From: Amycolatopsis alba DSM 44262
Lineage (GTDB): Bacteria; Actinomycetota; Actinomycetes; Mycobacteriales; Pseudonocardiaceae
Direction of reading: 5' to 3'
NCBI RefSeq assembly: GCF_000384215.1
Contig: NZ_KB913032.1
Span: 9,261,605 to 9,325,604 of the forward strand
DNA: 64,000 bases
A program made the position numbers and the translations under genes. A model generated the notes under the pieces. That model was not told where the DNA came from. It made no database searches and saw only the letters and a program-made list of their open reading frames with translations. Numbering within the stretch: the stretch's first letter is position 1; each line of letters begins with the position of its first letter. This document shows, one piece after another, positions 9,173 through 16,845 of this stretch.

Positions 9173-9988
9173 ATGGCCGCTCTTTCGACGGAGGCTCTGG
9201 TGGGCGAACCGCACGCGCTGGTGGAAAAGATCGAACACACCCTCGTGGTCACGATGAACCGGCCCGAGGCCCGCAACGCGCTCAGCGGCGAGATGCTCGG
9301 GATCATGGTCGAGGCGTGGAACCGGGTCGACGAGGACGACGACATCCGGTGCTGCGTGCTCACCGGCGCGGGCGGCGCGTTCTGCGCGGGCGCGGACCTG
9401 AAGTCGATGTCGAAGAACTCACCGTCCGACTCGTTCGAGAAGGGCACGTTCGATCCGAGCAAGATCGAGGGCCTGCTGAAGGGGCGGCGGCTGACGAAGC
9501 CGTTGATCGCGGCCGTCGAAGGCCCGGCGATCGCGGGCGGGACGGAGATCCTGCAAGGCACGGACATCCGCGTCGCGGGCGAGAGCGCGAAGTTCGGGGT
9601 GTCCGAGGCCCGGTGGAGCCTCTTCCCGATGGGCGGTTCGGCCGTGCGGCTCCCCCGCCAGATCCCGTACACCGTCGCCGCCGACCTGCTGCTGACCGGA
9701 CGGCACATCAAGGCGGCCGAGGCGCTGGAGATCGGCCTGATCGGGCACGTCGTCCCGGACGGGACGGCGCTGGACAAGGCGCTGGAACTGGCAGGCCTGA
9801 TCGCCGCGAACGGGCCCCTCGCCGTCCGCGCGATCCTCAAGACGATGCGCGACACCGAAAGCATGCACGAGGAAGAAGCCTTCAAGCTCGATGCCCAGTA
9901 CGGCATCGAGGTCTTCGCGAGCGAAGACGCGAAGGAGGGCCCTCGCGCCTTCGCCGAGAAGCGCAAGCCCGTCTTCCGGGGCCACTGA
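9173..9988 (+). CDS. echA19: Enoyl-CoA hydratase EchA19
   Basis: 271 residues, crotonase family. The open frame extends to an ATG at 9155, but that codon is inside the KstR operator, so ATG 9173 ([11 protein letters not shown]) is preferred. The crotonase oxyanion-hole segments are visible: [12 protein letters not shown] (about residues 65-76) and [18 protein letters not shown] (about 115-132). It hydrates the double bond of steroid side-chain enoyl-CoAs during beta-oxidation. The divergent layout with fadD19 copies mycobacterial Rv3515c-Rv3516. It converges on an acyl-CoA ligase gene across a long hairpin. Confidence 0.9.
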   Translation: MAALSTEALVGEPHALVEKIEHTLVVTMNRPEARNALSGEMLGIMVEAWNRVDEDDDIRCCVLTGAGGAFCAGADLKSMSKNSPSDSFEKGTFDPSKIEGLLKGRRLTKPLIAAVEGPAIAGGTEILQGTDIRVAGESAKFGVSEARWSLFPMGGSAVRLPRQIPYTVAADLLLTGRHIKAAEALEIGLIGHVVPDGTALDKALELAGLIAANGPLAVRAILKTMRDTESMHEEEAFKLDAQYGIEVFASEDAKEGPRAFAEKRKPVFRGH

Positions 9989-10011
9989 CCCCGAACTCGC
10001 GTGCTTGAGGC

Positions 10012-10071
10012 CGTGACTCGCGTGCTTGAACCCGGAACTCACGTGTTCCGGGTTCAAGCACGCGAGTCACG
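10012..10071. repeat. Perfect 27-bp inverted repeat between convergent genes (likely bidirectional terminator)
   Basis: Left arm 10012-10038, loop 10039-10044, right arm 10045-10071; the 27-base arms are perfectly complementary. Each arm contains GACTCGCGTGCTTGAACC. Shorter direct copies (AACTCGCGTGCTTGA at about 9993-10007, TGATCACGCGAATTCCGGG at about 10077-10095) flank it. It sits in the 106-bp gap where echA19 and the next gene converge, and its core unit recurs at 35301-35441. Confidence 0.85.
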
Positions 10072-10094
10072 GGTCTGATCACGCGAATTCCGGG

Positions 10095-11654
10095 TTACGG
10101 GACGCGGTGGCCCTCCCAGTAGGGGTCGCGGAGCTTGCGCTTGTAGAGCTTCCCGTTCGGGTCGCGCGGGAGTTCGGGCAAGTAGTCGACGGAACGCGGG
10201 AGCTTGAACTTCGCCAGCCTGGACGCCGCGTACTCGAGGATCTCCGCGGTCAGCTCGTCGGAGGGCTCGACCCCGTCCGCGGGCTGGACCACGGCCTTGA
10301 TCGCCTCGCCCCAGTCCTCGTGGGGGACGCCGAACACCGCGATGTCGGCGATCTTCGGGTGCATCACCAGCTCACCCTCGATCTCCGCCGGGTAGACGTT
10401 GACCCCGCCCGAGATGATCAGATCCGCCTTGCGGTCGTGCAGGAAGAGGTAGCCGTCCTCGTCGAGATGCCCGACGTCGCCGAGGGTGAACAGGTCCCCG
10501 ACCCGCGCTTTGTCCGTCTTGACCCGGTCCTTGTGGTACTCGAACTTCGAGTCGCCCATCTTCATGTACACCGTGCCGGTCTCGCCTGCGGGCAGTTCCG
10601 CGCCCTCGTCGTCGAGGATCTTGATCGTCGAACCCGGCCACGGCAGCCCCACCGAACCCGGTTTCTTCAGCCAGTCCTCCCCCGAGATCGCCGTGCCGCC
10701 GCCTTCGGTGGCCGCGTAGTACTCGGTGACGACCGGGCCCCACCAGTCCAGCATCCGGCGTTTGACCTCCAGCGGGCACGGCGCGGCGCCGTGGATCATC
10801 ACGCGCAGGGAGCTCATGTCGTAGGCCGCGCGGACGTCGTCCGGCAGCCCGAGCAGCCGCCGGAACTGCGTCGGGACCATGTGGCTGTGCGTGACGCGGT
10901 GCCGGTCGATCAGCCTCAGCATGTCCTCGGCGTCCCAGCGGTCCATCAGCACCGCCGTATGCCCCAGTTGCAGGGAAATCGCGACGAAGTTGAGCACGGC
11001 CGTGTGATAGAGCGGCGACCCGCACAGGTGCACGTGATCGTCGTGCGGCGCCAGCCCGAAGACGCCGAAGAACCACGTGGACGCGGCCGGAACCGCGTCG
11101 GGGTCGGCGCCGGTCAGCGGACGGCGGACGCCCTTGGGCCGCCCCGTGGTCCCCGAGGTGTAGAGCATCGGCGAGCCCGCCGTGCGCCCCTCCGGACGGC
11201 CGTCGCCCTCACCGGAACCGAGTTCCTCGATCCGGCGGAACCCCTCGACGTCACCGACGGCGAACCGCCCGCGTTCGGGGATCCCGGCCTCGTCGGCGGC
11301 GGCGATCGCGACGTCGGCGAACCGTTCGTGCGCGAGGAACGCCTTGGCGCCGCTGTCGGACAGGATGTAGGCGACCTCCGGTCCGACCAGGTGCCAGTTG
11401 ACGACGACGATGTACAGACCGGTCTGGATGGCGGCGAAGTAGGCCGCCACGAGTTCGTCGCCGTTGGGCTGCAGGACGACGACCACGTCCCCGGCCTCCA
11501 GCCCGAGGGCCCGCAGTCCTCGGGCGTACGCGTTCGCTTTCGCGGCGAGGTCCCCGTAGCCGATCGAGCGGCCGTCCGGATCGACGAGCGCGACCCGCTC
11601 CGGTTCCTGCGCGGCGATGTTCCAGACCCCAAGGGTCCCGGTGGCAGTCGACAT
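10095..11654 (-). CDS. Acyl-CoA synthetase under KstR control (FadD family)
   Basis: 519 residues from ATG 11654 (MSTATGTLGVWNIAAQEPERVAL). An upstream ATG at 11690 would start translation beyond the KstR operator and is rejected. Adenylate-forming enzyme motifs are intact: SPMLYTSGTTGRPKG near residues 180-195, YYAATEGGG in the middle, and DPNGKLYKRKLR with the C-terminal catalytic lysine. A perfect KstR site lies 11 bases upstream of the start, so the substrate is presumably a sterol side-chain or steroid acid. It is a different subgroup from FadD19 and FadD3 in this window, and I do not recognise a specific mycobacterial counterpart. Divergent from the DUF35-ltp4-ltp3 operon. Confidence 0.88.
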   Translation of the reverse strand: MSTATGTLGVWNIAAQEPERVALVDPDGRSIGYGDLAAKANAYARGLRALGLEAGDVVVVLQPNGDELVAAYFAAIQTGLYIVVVNWHLVGPEVAYILSDSGAKAFLAHERFADVAIAAADEAGIPERGRFAVGDVEGFRRIEELGSGEGDGRPEGRTAGSPMLYTSGTTGRPKGVRRPLTGADPDAVPAASTWFFGVFGLAPHDDHVHLCGSPLYHTAVLNFVAISLQLGHTAVLMDRWDAEDMLRLIDRHRVTHSHMVPTQFRRLLGLPDDVRAAYDMSSLRVMIHGAAPCPLEVKRRMLDWWGPVVTEYYAATEGGGTAISGEDWLKKPGSVGLPWPGSTIKILDDEGAELPAGETGTVYMKMGDSKFEYHKDRVKTDKARVGDLFTLGDVGHLDEDGYLFLHDRKADLIISGGVNVYPAEIEGELVMHPKIADIAVFGVPHEDWGEAIKAVVQPADGVEPSDELTAEILEYAASRLAKFKLPRSVDYLPELPRDPNGKLYKRKLRDPYWEGHRVP

Positions 11655-11665
11655 ACCCGCGAATC

Positions 11666-11679
11666 TAGAACGCGTTCCA
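11666..11679. promoter_or_regulatory. KstR operator (perfect) upstream of the acyl-CoA synthetase
   Basis: TAGAACGCGTTCCA matches TnnAACnnGTTnnA exactly and lies 11 bases from the ligase start codon. Confidence 0.85.
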
Positions 11680-11730
11680 CTCAAGGGCAACCACCAGGCG
11701 GGCCCAGATGACCGATCTTGCCGTCAAATC

Positions 11731-11744
11731 GAGAACGTGTTTCA
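11731..11744. promoter_or_regulatory. KstR operator upstream of the DUF35-ltp4-ltp3 operon
   Basis: GAGAACGTGTTTCA matches the KstR consensus except for the first base. It ends 8 bases before the GTG start at 11753. Confidence 0.8.
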
Positions 11745-11752
11745 CTCAAGCG

Positions 11753-12736
11753 GTGAGCGCACCTGAACTCCCGCTGTCGGCCCCGCTCAACGTGGGCTTC
11801 GACTACACGCGTTCGGTCGGCCCGGTACTCGGCCGGTTCGTCAACGCCCTGCGCGAGCGCCGTGTCGAAGGCGTCCGGGGCAGCGACGGCCGCGTCCACG
11901 TGCCACCGCTGGAATACGATCCCGTGACCGCCGAGGCGCTGTCGGAATTCGTCCCGGTGGCCTCCGAGGGCGAGATCGTCTCCTGGTCCTGGATCGCCGA
12001 ACCGGTCGACGGCCAGCCGTTGTCGCGGCCGTTCACGTGGGCGCTGGTCAAACTCGACGGCGCCGACACCTCGATCCTGCACGCCGTCGACGCCGGCGAC
12101 CCTTCGAAGGTCCACACCGGACAGCGCGTGCGCATCCGGTGGGCGGAGGAGACCGTCGGTCACATCCGGGACATCGCCTACTTCGTCCCCGCCGACGGCC
12201 CCGACACCGAACCCACCGAGGCGCCTCCCCCGATCGCGAAACGCGAGGAGGACGCGCCCGTCAGCGTGGTGATCACGCCGATCCACCTGCGCTACGAGCA
12301 TTCCGCGTCACCGGAGGAAAGCCGGTACCTGCGCGGGCTCGCCGAGGGGAAGCTGATCGGCCAGCGCTGCCCGTCGTGCGAGAAGGTCTACATCCCGCCG
12401 CGCGGCGCCTGCCCGACCGACGGCGTGCCGACCACCGACGAGGTCGAGCTGCCCGACACCGGCATCGTCACCACGTTCTGCATCGTGAACGTGCCGTTCC
12501 TCGGCCAGAAGATCAAACCGCCGTACGTGGCCGCGTACATCCTGCTCGACGGCGCGGACATCGCGTTCCTGCACCTCGTCCTCGGCTGCGACGCCGCCGA
12601 CGTCCGGATGGGCATGCGCGTGCGCGCCGCCTGGAGGCCGCGGGACGAATGGTGGACGTCGCTGGAGAACATCGGCCATTTCGAACCGACCGGCGAGCCC
12701 GACGCGCCGTACGAATCCTTCGCCCACCATCTGTGA
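11753..12736 (+). CDS. DUF35 OB-fold/zinc-ribbon protein, aldolase partner (Rv3521-like)
   Basis: 327 residues from GTG 11753; an ATG at 11708 is upstream of the operator and is rejected. The first half (about 15-150) and the second half (about 175-315) both look like OB-fold domains. The second carries a rubredoxin-like zinc ribbon with Cys206, Cys209 and Cys220; the fourth ligand position is Asp223 (CPTD) and not Cys. DUF35 proteins are partners of SCP-x-type thiolase-fold aldolases (ChsH2 with Ltp2) and channel acyl-CoA between subunits. Two thiolase-fold genes follow directly, reproducing Rv3521-Rv3522-Rv3523. Probable job: part of a steroid side-chain acyl-CoA aldolase complex. Confidence 0.85.
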   Translation: MSAPELPLSAPLNVGFDYTRSVGPVLGRFVNALRERRVEGVRGSDGRVHVPPLEYDPVTAEALSEFVPVASEGEIVSWSWIAEPVDGQPLSRPFTWALVKLDGADTSILHAVDAGDPSKVHTGQRVRIRWAEETVGHIRDIAYFVPADGPDTEPTEAPPPIAKREEDAPVSVVITPIHLRYEHSASPEESRYLRGLAEGKLIGQRCPSCEKVYIPPRGACPTDGVPTTDEVELPDTGIVTTFCIVNVPFLGQKIKPPYVAAYILLDGADIAFLHLVLGCDAADVRMGMRVRAAWRPRDEWWTSLENIGHFEPTGEPDAPYESFAHHL

Positions 12737-12743
12737 GGACACC

Positions 12744-13799
12744 GTGCCAGATGTAGCAGTCGTGGGCTTCGCGCAGGCCCCCAACGTCCGCAGTACTCCG
12801 GGCACCACCAACGGCGTGGAAATGCTGGTGCCGATCTTCGCCGAGGTCTTCGAGCGAACCGGTCTGTCCAAAGAGGACATCGGGTTCTGGTGCTCGGGTT
12901 CCTCGGACTACCTCGCCGGCCGCGCGTTCTCGTTCATCGCCGCGGTCGACGCCATCGGCGCCTTCCCGCCGATCCACGAGTCGCACGTCGAGATGGACGC
13001 CGCCTGGGCGCTCTACGAGGCCTGGCTCAAGATACGGATGGGCGAGGTCGAGACCGCGCTCGTCTACGGCTTCGGCAAGTCCTCCGCCGGGCAGCTGCGG
13101 CGCGTGCTGGCCCTGCAGATGGACCCGTACGTCGTCGCGCCGCTGTGGCCGGATTCGGTGAGCGTCGCCGGGATCCAGGCGAGGCTGGGGCTCGAAGCGG
13201 GGCTGTGGTCGGAAAAGGACCTCGCCGAGGTCGCCGCGCGCAGCCGTGCCGACGCCGCCGGGAATCCCGCCGCCCAGTTCTCCGGAACGGTCGAGGTCGC
13301 CGAGCTCCTCGACGCGCCGTACTTCGCGGATCCCTTGCGGGCCCACGACATCGCGCCCGTCACCGACGGCGCCGCCGTCCTCGTGCTCGCCTCGGCCGAG
13401 CGGGCGGCGGACCTCGTCGACAGTCCCGCCGTGATCACCGGGATCGAGCACCGGGTCGACTCCCCCGCGCTCGGCGTGCGGGATCTCACCCGGTCACCGT
13501 CCACGGTGGCCGCCGGCCGCGCACTGGACCTCGACGGCGTCGAGGTCGCCGAACTGCACGCCCCGTTCACACATCAGGAACTGATCCTGCGCGACGCGCT
13601 GGGCCTCGGCGACCAGGTGCGGATCAACCCCTCCGGCGGGGTCCTGACCGGCAATCCGATGTTCTCGGCGGGGCTGGCGCGGATCGGCGAGGCGGCGAAC
13701 CGCATCCTCGACGGCAGCGCGCGCAAGACCCTCGCCCACGCGACCAGCGGCCCCGTCCTCCAGCAGAACCTGGTCGCGACCTTGGAGGTCCTCTCGTGA
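12744..13799 (+). CDS. ltp4: Lipid-transfer/thiolase-fold protein Ltp4-like (Rv3522-like)
   Basis: 351 residues, GTG start 8 bases after the DUF35 gene. It has the thiolase fold of the SCP-x/Ltp group, but the nucleophile loop reads ESHVEMDAAWALYEAW and has no cysteine, so it cannot act as a normal acetyl-transferring thiolase. The GFGKSS and NPSGGVLTGNPM blocks are typical of the group. The known activity of relatives (Ltp2 with ChsH2) is retro-aldol cleavage that releases propionyl-CoA from the C17 side chain. Its stop overlaps the start of ltp3 by 4 bases (GTGA), which suggests a stoichiometric complex. The symbol rests on synteny with mycobacteria. Confidence 0.85.
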   Translation: MPDVAVVGFAQAPNVRSTPGTTNGVEMLVPIFAEVFERTGLSKEDIGFWCSGSSDYLAGRAFSFIAAVDAIGAFPPIHESHVEMDAAWALYEAWLKIRMGEVETALVYGFGKSSAGQLRRVLALQMDPYVVAPLWPDSVSVAGIQARLGLEAGLWSEKDLAEVAARSRADAAGNPAAQFSGTVEVAELLDAPYFADPLRAHDIAPVTDGAAVLVLASAERAADLVDSPAVITGIEHRVDSPALGVRDLTRSPSTVAAGRALDLDGVEVAELHAPFTHQELILRDALGLGDQVRINPSGGVLTGNPMFSAGLARIGEAANRILDGSARKTLAHATSGPVLQQNLVATLEVLS

Positions 13800-14956
13800 A
13801 GCACCTCGCGGCCGTACTGGGAACCGGCCAGACCCACCACAAGGCCAAACGCACCGACGTGTCCATGCCGGGCCTGCTCCGGGAGGCCATCGACCGGGCG
13901 ATGCTCGACGCGCAGACCGGCTGGGACGACATCGACGCCGTCGTCCTCGGCAAGGCGCCGGACCTGTTCGAGGGCGTGATGATGCCCGAACTGTTCCTCG
14001 CCGACTCGCTCGGCGCGAACGGGAAACCGTTGCTGCGCGTGCACACCGCGGGTTCGGTCGGCGGATCGACGGCGCTCGTGGCGGCTTCGCTGGTCCAGTC
14101 CGGGGTGCACAAACGCGTCCTCACGGTGGCCTTCGAGAAGCAGTCCGAGTCGAACGCGATGTGGGGCCTGTCGATCCTGCCGCCGTTCCAGATGCCGGTG
14201 GGCGCGGGCGCGGGTGGCTATTTCGCGCCGCACGTGCGCTCCTACATCCGGCGGTCCGGCGCGCCCGATCACATCGGCGCGATCGTCGCGGCCAAGGACC
14301 GGCGCAACGGCGCCCTCAACCCGTACGCGCATCTGCGGCAGTCCGACATCACGGTGGAGTCGGTGCAGGCGTCGCAGATGCTGTGGGACCCGATCCGCTA
14401 CGACGAAACGTGCCCTTCCTCGGACGGCGCGTGCGCGATGGTGATCGGCGACGAGGCGGCGGGCGACGCCGTCGACGGTGGCGCGGCGTGGATCCACGCG
14501 ACCGCGATGCGCACCGAGCCGACCACGTTCGCCGGCCGCGACCAGGTCAACCCGCAGGCGGGACGCGACGCGGCCGCCGCGTTGTGGCGCGACGCGGGCA
14601 TCACCGACCCACTGTCCGAAGTGGACGCAGCCGAGATCTACGTGCCGTTCTCGTGGTTCGAGCCGATGTGGCTGGAGAACCTGGGCTTCACCGACGAGGG
14701 CCAGGGCTGGAAACTCACCGAGGCGGGTGAGACCGCGCTCGGCGGACGGCTTCCGGTCAACCCGTCGGGCGGCGTGCTGTCGTCGAACCCGATCGGCGCG
14801 TCCGGGATGCTCCGGTTCTCCGAAGCGGCCAAGCAGGTGATGGGCCGGGCCGGGGACTACCAGGTCGACGGCGCGCGGATCGCGCTCGGGCACGCCTACG
14901 GCGGCGGTTCGCAGTTCTTCTCGATGTGGGTGGTGGGTTCGGCCAAGCCGAGCTAG
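13796..14956 (+). CDS. ltp3: Lipid-transfer/thiolase-fold protein Ltp3-like (Rv3523-like)
   Basis: 386 residues, GTG start overlapping ltp4. Thiolase fold of the SCP-x type: the nucleophile loop is HTAGSVGGSTAL, with Ser87 where degradative thiolases keep their catalytic Cys, and the C-terminus has LGHAYGGGSQFFSMW. Lack of the Cys argues for aldolase and not thiolase chemistry. Together with the DUF35 protein and Ltp4 it forms a three-gene, KstR-controlled unit. Its 3' end overlaps the convergent YihY-type gene by 4 bases. Substrate is inferred to be a beta-hydroxy steroid-CoA; none of the Rv3521-3523 set has a well-settled substrate that I can cite. Confidence 0.85.
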   Translation: MKHLAAVLGTGQTHHKAKRTDVSMPGLLREAIDRAMLDAQTGWDDIDAVVLGKAPDLFEGVMMPELFLADSLGANGKPLLRVHTAGSVGGSTALVAASLVQSGVHKRVLTVAFEKQSESNAMWGLSILPPFQMPVGAGAGGYFAPHVRSYIRRSGAPDHIGAIVAAKDRRNGALNPYAHLRQSDITVESVQASQMLWDPIRYDETCPSSDGACAMVIGDEAAGDAVDGGAAWIHATAMRTEPTTFAGRDQVNPQAGRDAAAALWRDAGITDPLSEVDAAEIYVPFSWFEPMWLENLGFTDEGQGWKLTEAGETALGGRLPVNPSGGVLSSNPIGASGMLRFSEAAKQVMGRAGDYQVDGARIALGHAYGGGSQFFSMWVVGSAKPS

Positions 14957-15975
14957 GGACGGCGGCGGGGCCGGAGGCGTTGCGCGGCCAGCGTCGCGAC
15001 CACTCCGGTCACCGCGCCGACCAGCACCGGCTTGAGACCGTGCCGGTCGGGCTGCTCCACGACCGGCCGGACCACCACGGGAGGCGGCGGCTTGACCGGA
15101 TCCGGCGGGGCGTCGCGCGCCGTCGCCGTCCATGCCGTGACGAACACCAGCATCCGCGCCACCAGTGAGATGAAGAAGATCAGGCCGATGATGGAACCGA
15201 ACGCGACCCCGGTCGGCGAGTTCCCGATCAACCGCAGGTAGATCCCACCGGCCTGCTTCAGCAGTTCGAAACCCACGGCGAGCGCGACCGCGCCGCGCAT
15301 CGCGCTGCGGACCCCGACCGGTTTCCGCGGCAGCCGGGTGAGCACCCAGAGGAACACGAGCCAGTTCGCCAGCAGGGCCAGCGGGATCGAGATCGCCGAC
15401 AGCACGTTGTGCCCCCAGGCGGTGTCGTCCACCCCCGCCAGGCCCAGCAGATAGCGGCCGAGCGCGGACCCGGAGATGGTGATCGCGAAGGAGACCAGCA
15501 GCGCGCTCGCGAGGCCGAGCAGCGCGAGCAGGTCCGCGGCGATCGTGCGCAGCAACGGGAGATCCGACCGGTTCTGGCCCCACAGCGCGGTGAGCGCGTC
15601 CCGCAACGCGTTCATCCAGTTCCAGCCGGAATACAACCCGATGATCAGACCGATGAGCCCGACGCTGGTGCGCTGCTCGACGAATCCGGTGAGCAGGTCA
15701 CCCGCTTTGTCGCCAAGGCCGCCGGGCAGCGTGCCGGTGATCGCGTTCAGCATCGATTCGATCAGCTGCGGCTGGCTCGCCAGCACGAAGCCCGCCACCG
15801 ACACCGCGACCATGAGAATGGGCACCAAGGAGAACAGGCTGAAGTAGGTGATCGACGCGACGTAGTGGTACCCGCCGTACTCGATATAGCGGTTCACCGC
15901 CCGCGCCACGTGGTCCAGCCAGCGGTAGCGGGCGCGCAGCCGCTTCCATTTCGTCGGTGCTTCCTTCTCCCTCAC
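14953..15975 (-). CDS. YihY/BrkB-family inner membrane protein
   Basis: 340 residues, GTG start. A basic N-terminus is followed by the family signature (GGYHYVASITYFSLFSLVPILMVAVSVAGF) and about six transmembrane segments; the C-terminal 40 residues are proline-rich and cytoplasmic-looking (DPVKPPPPVVVRPVVEQP) before a last hydrophobic stretch. The family's function is not established (the RNase BN label is historical). It lies 48 bases downstream of the transglutaminase-like gene, in line with cyp125, so it may be read through from the KstR promoter. A link to sterol handling in the envelope is possible but only suggested by position. Confidence 0.85.
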   Translation of the reverse strand: MREKEAPTKWKRLRARYRWLDHVARAVNRYIEYGGYHYVASITYFSLFSLVPILMVAVSVAGFVLASQPQLIESMLNAITGTLPGGLGDKAGDLLTGFVEQRTSVGLIGLIIGLYSGWNWMNALRDALTALWGQNRSDLPLLRTIAADLLALLGLASALLVSFAITISGSALGRYLLGLAGVDDTAWGHNVLSAISIPLALLANWLVFLWVLTRLPRKPVGVRSAMRGAVALAVGFELLKQAGGIYLRLIGNSPTGVAFGSIIGLIFFISLVARMLVFVTAWTATARDAPPDPVKPPPPVVVRPVVEQPDRHGLKPVLVGAVTGVVATLAAQRLRPRRRP

Positions 15976-16023
15976 ACGCCAATGTCTACCTCAGGCAGGT
16001 CACGGCTCGGGGGCAACACGCGA

Positions 16024-16812
16024 TCACGCGAGCGCGATCAGCTCCGATCCGTCGTCCTCCGGCAGCGACGGGCCCGCCGTCGCCAGCACGGTGTTGCCGA
16101 GAAAGTCCAGTTCACAGCCGAGGGTGGAGAGGAACGCGGTGTCGGCGGCGTCCCGCCCGGTCGCGATCCGGCACAGGCTCTGCCTCGGCGCGAGACCAGT
16201 CGCGTCGAACACGTACCAGCGGCCGTCGATCGCGGCCTCGAACACGGCGTGGAAGTCCATTGGGGACAGTCCGGGCGCGTAGACCGCGGCGAACCGGGCG
16301 GGGATGTCGATCACCCGGCACAGCGCGATGCAGACGTGCGCGTAATCGCGGCAAACCCCTTCCCCGGCGAGGTAGGTGTCCACGGCGTCGTCGGCCGGGG
16401 AACCGGCACCGACCACATAGGACAGGTGCTCGCGCACATGCCGGACGATCGCCTCGACCTGGCTGCGCGCACCGGGCAGGTGACCGAATCGCGACAGCGC
16501 GAGCCCGCCCATCCGGTCCGAGGGGCAGTACCGGCTGGGCCGGGTGTAGCGGATCAGATCGTCGAGGGTGACCGGCTCGCCTTCGACGGGCCCGAGCGCG
16601 CGCTCGGCCCGGTACCGCACGACGTGCTCGCCTTCCGGAAGGTCGAGGACCTGGGCGCGGGTCCGGTGTTCGAACGCCACCTGGCGCGGCGGCGCGGGAT
16701 AGGCGAACTCCTCCTGGCCGGCCCCGCCTGCGAACGCGACCACGAACGCGGCGGGGCCGGGTTTCGTGACCCGGAAGGACATTTCGACGTCGACCTGCAC
16801 GTGGGGACCCAT
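16024..16812 (-). CDS. Transglutaminase-like cysteine protease-fold protein
   Basis: 262 residues from ATG 16812; an in-frame TTG at 16845, just after the cyp125 stop, would add 11 residues and cannot be excluded. An N-terminal beta-rich region (about 5-80) precedes the transglutaminase core with the triad Cys154 (GVCRDYAHV), His188 (DFHAVFEA) and Asp203 (FDATG). Proteins of this type cleave or crosslink peptide or amide bonds, often with unknown substrates, and this one has no signal peptide. It follows cyp125 by 33 bases on the same strand, so it is probably cotranscribed and KstR-dependent. Its role in sterol metabolism, if any, is unknown. Confidence 0.82.
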   Translation of the reverse strand: MGPHVQVDVEMSFRVTKPGPAAFVVAFAGGAGQEEFAYPAPPRQVAFEHRTRAQVLDLPEGEHVVRYRAERALGPVEGEPVTLDDLIRYTRPSRYCPSDRMGGLALSRFGHLPGARSQVEAIVRHVREHLSYVVGAGSPADDAVDTYLAGEGVCRDYAHVCIALCRVIDIPARFAAVYAPGLSPMDFHAVFEAAIDGRWYVFDATGLAPRQSLCRIATGRDAADTAFLSTLGCELDFLGNTVLATAGPSLPEDDGSELIALA

Positions 16813-16845
16813 GGCCCCATGGTGCCCCACGCTGTTCGTGATCAA

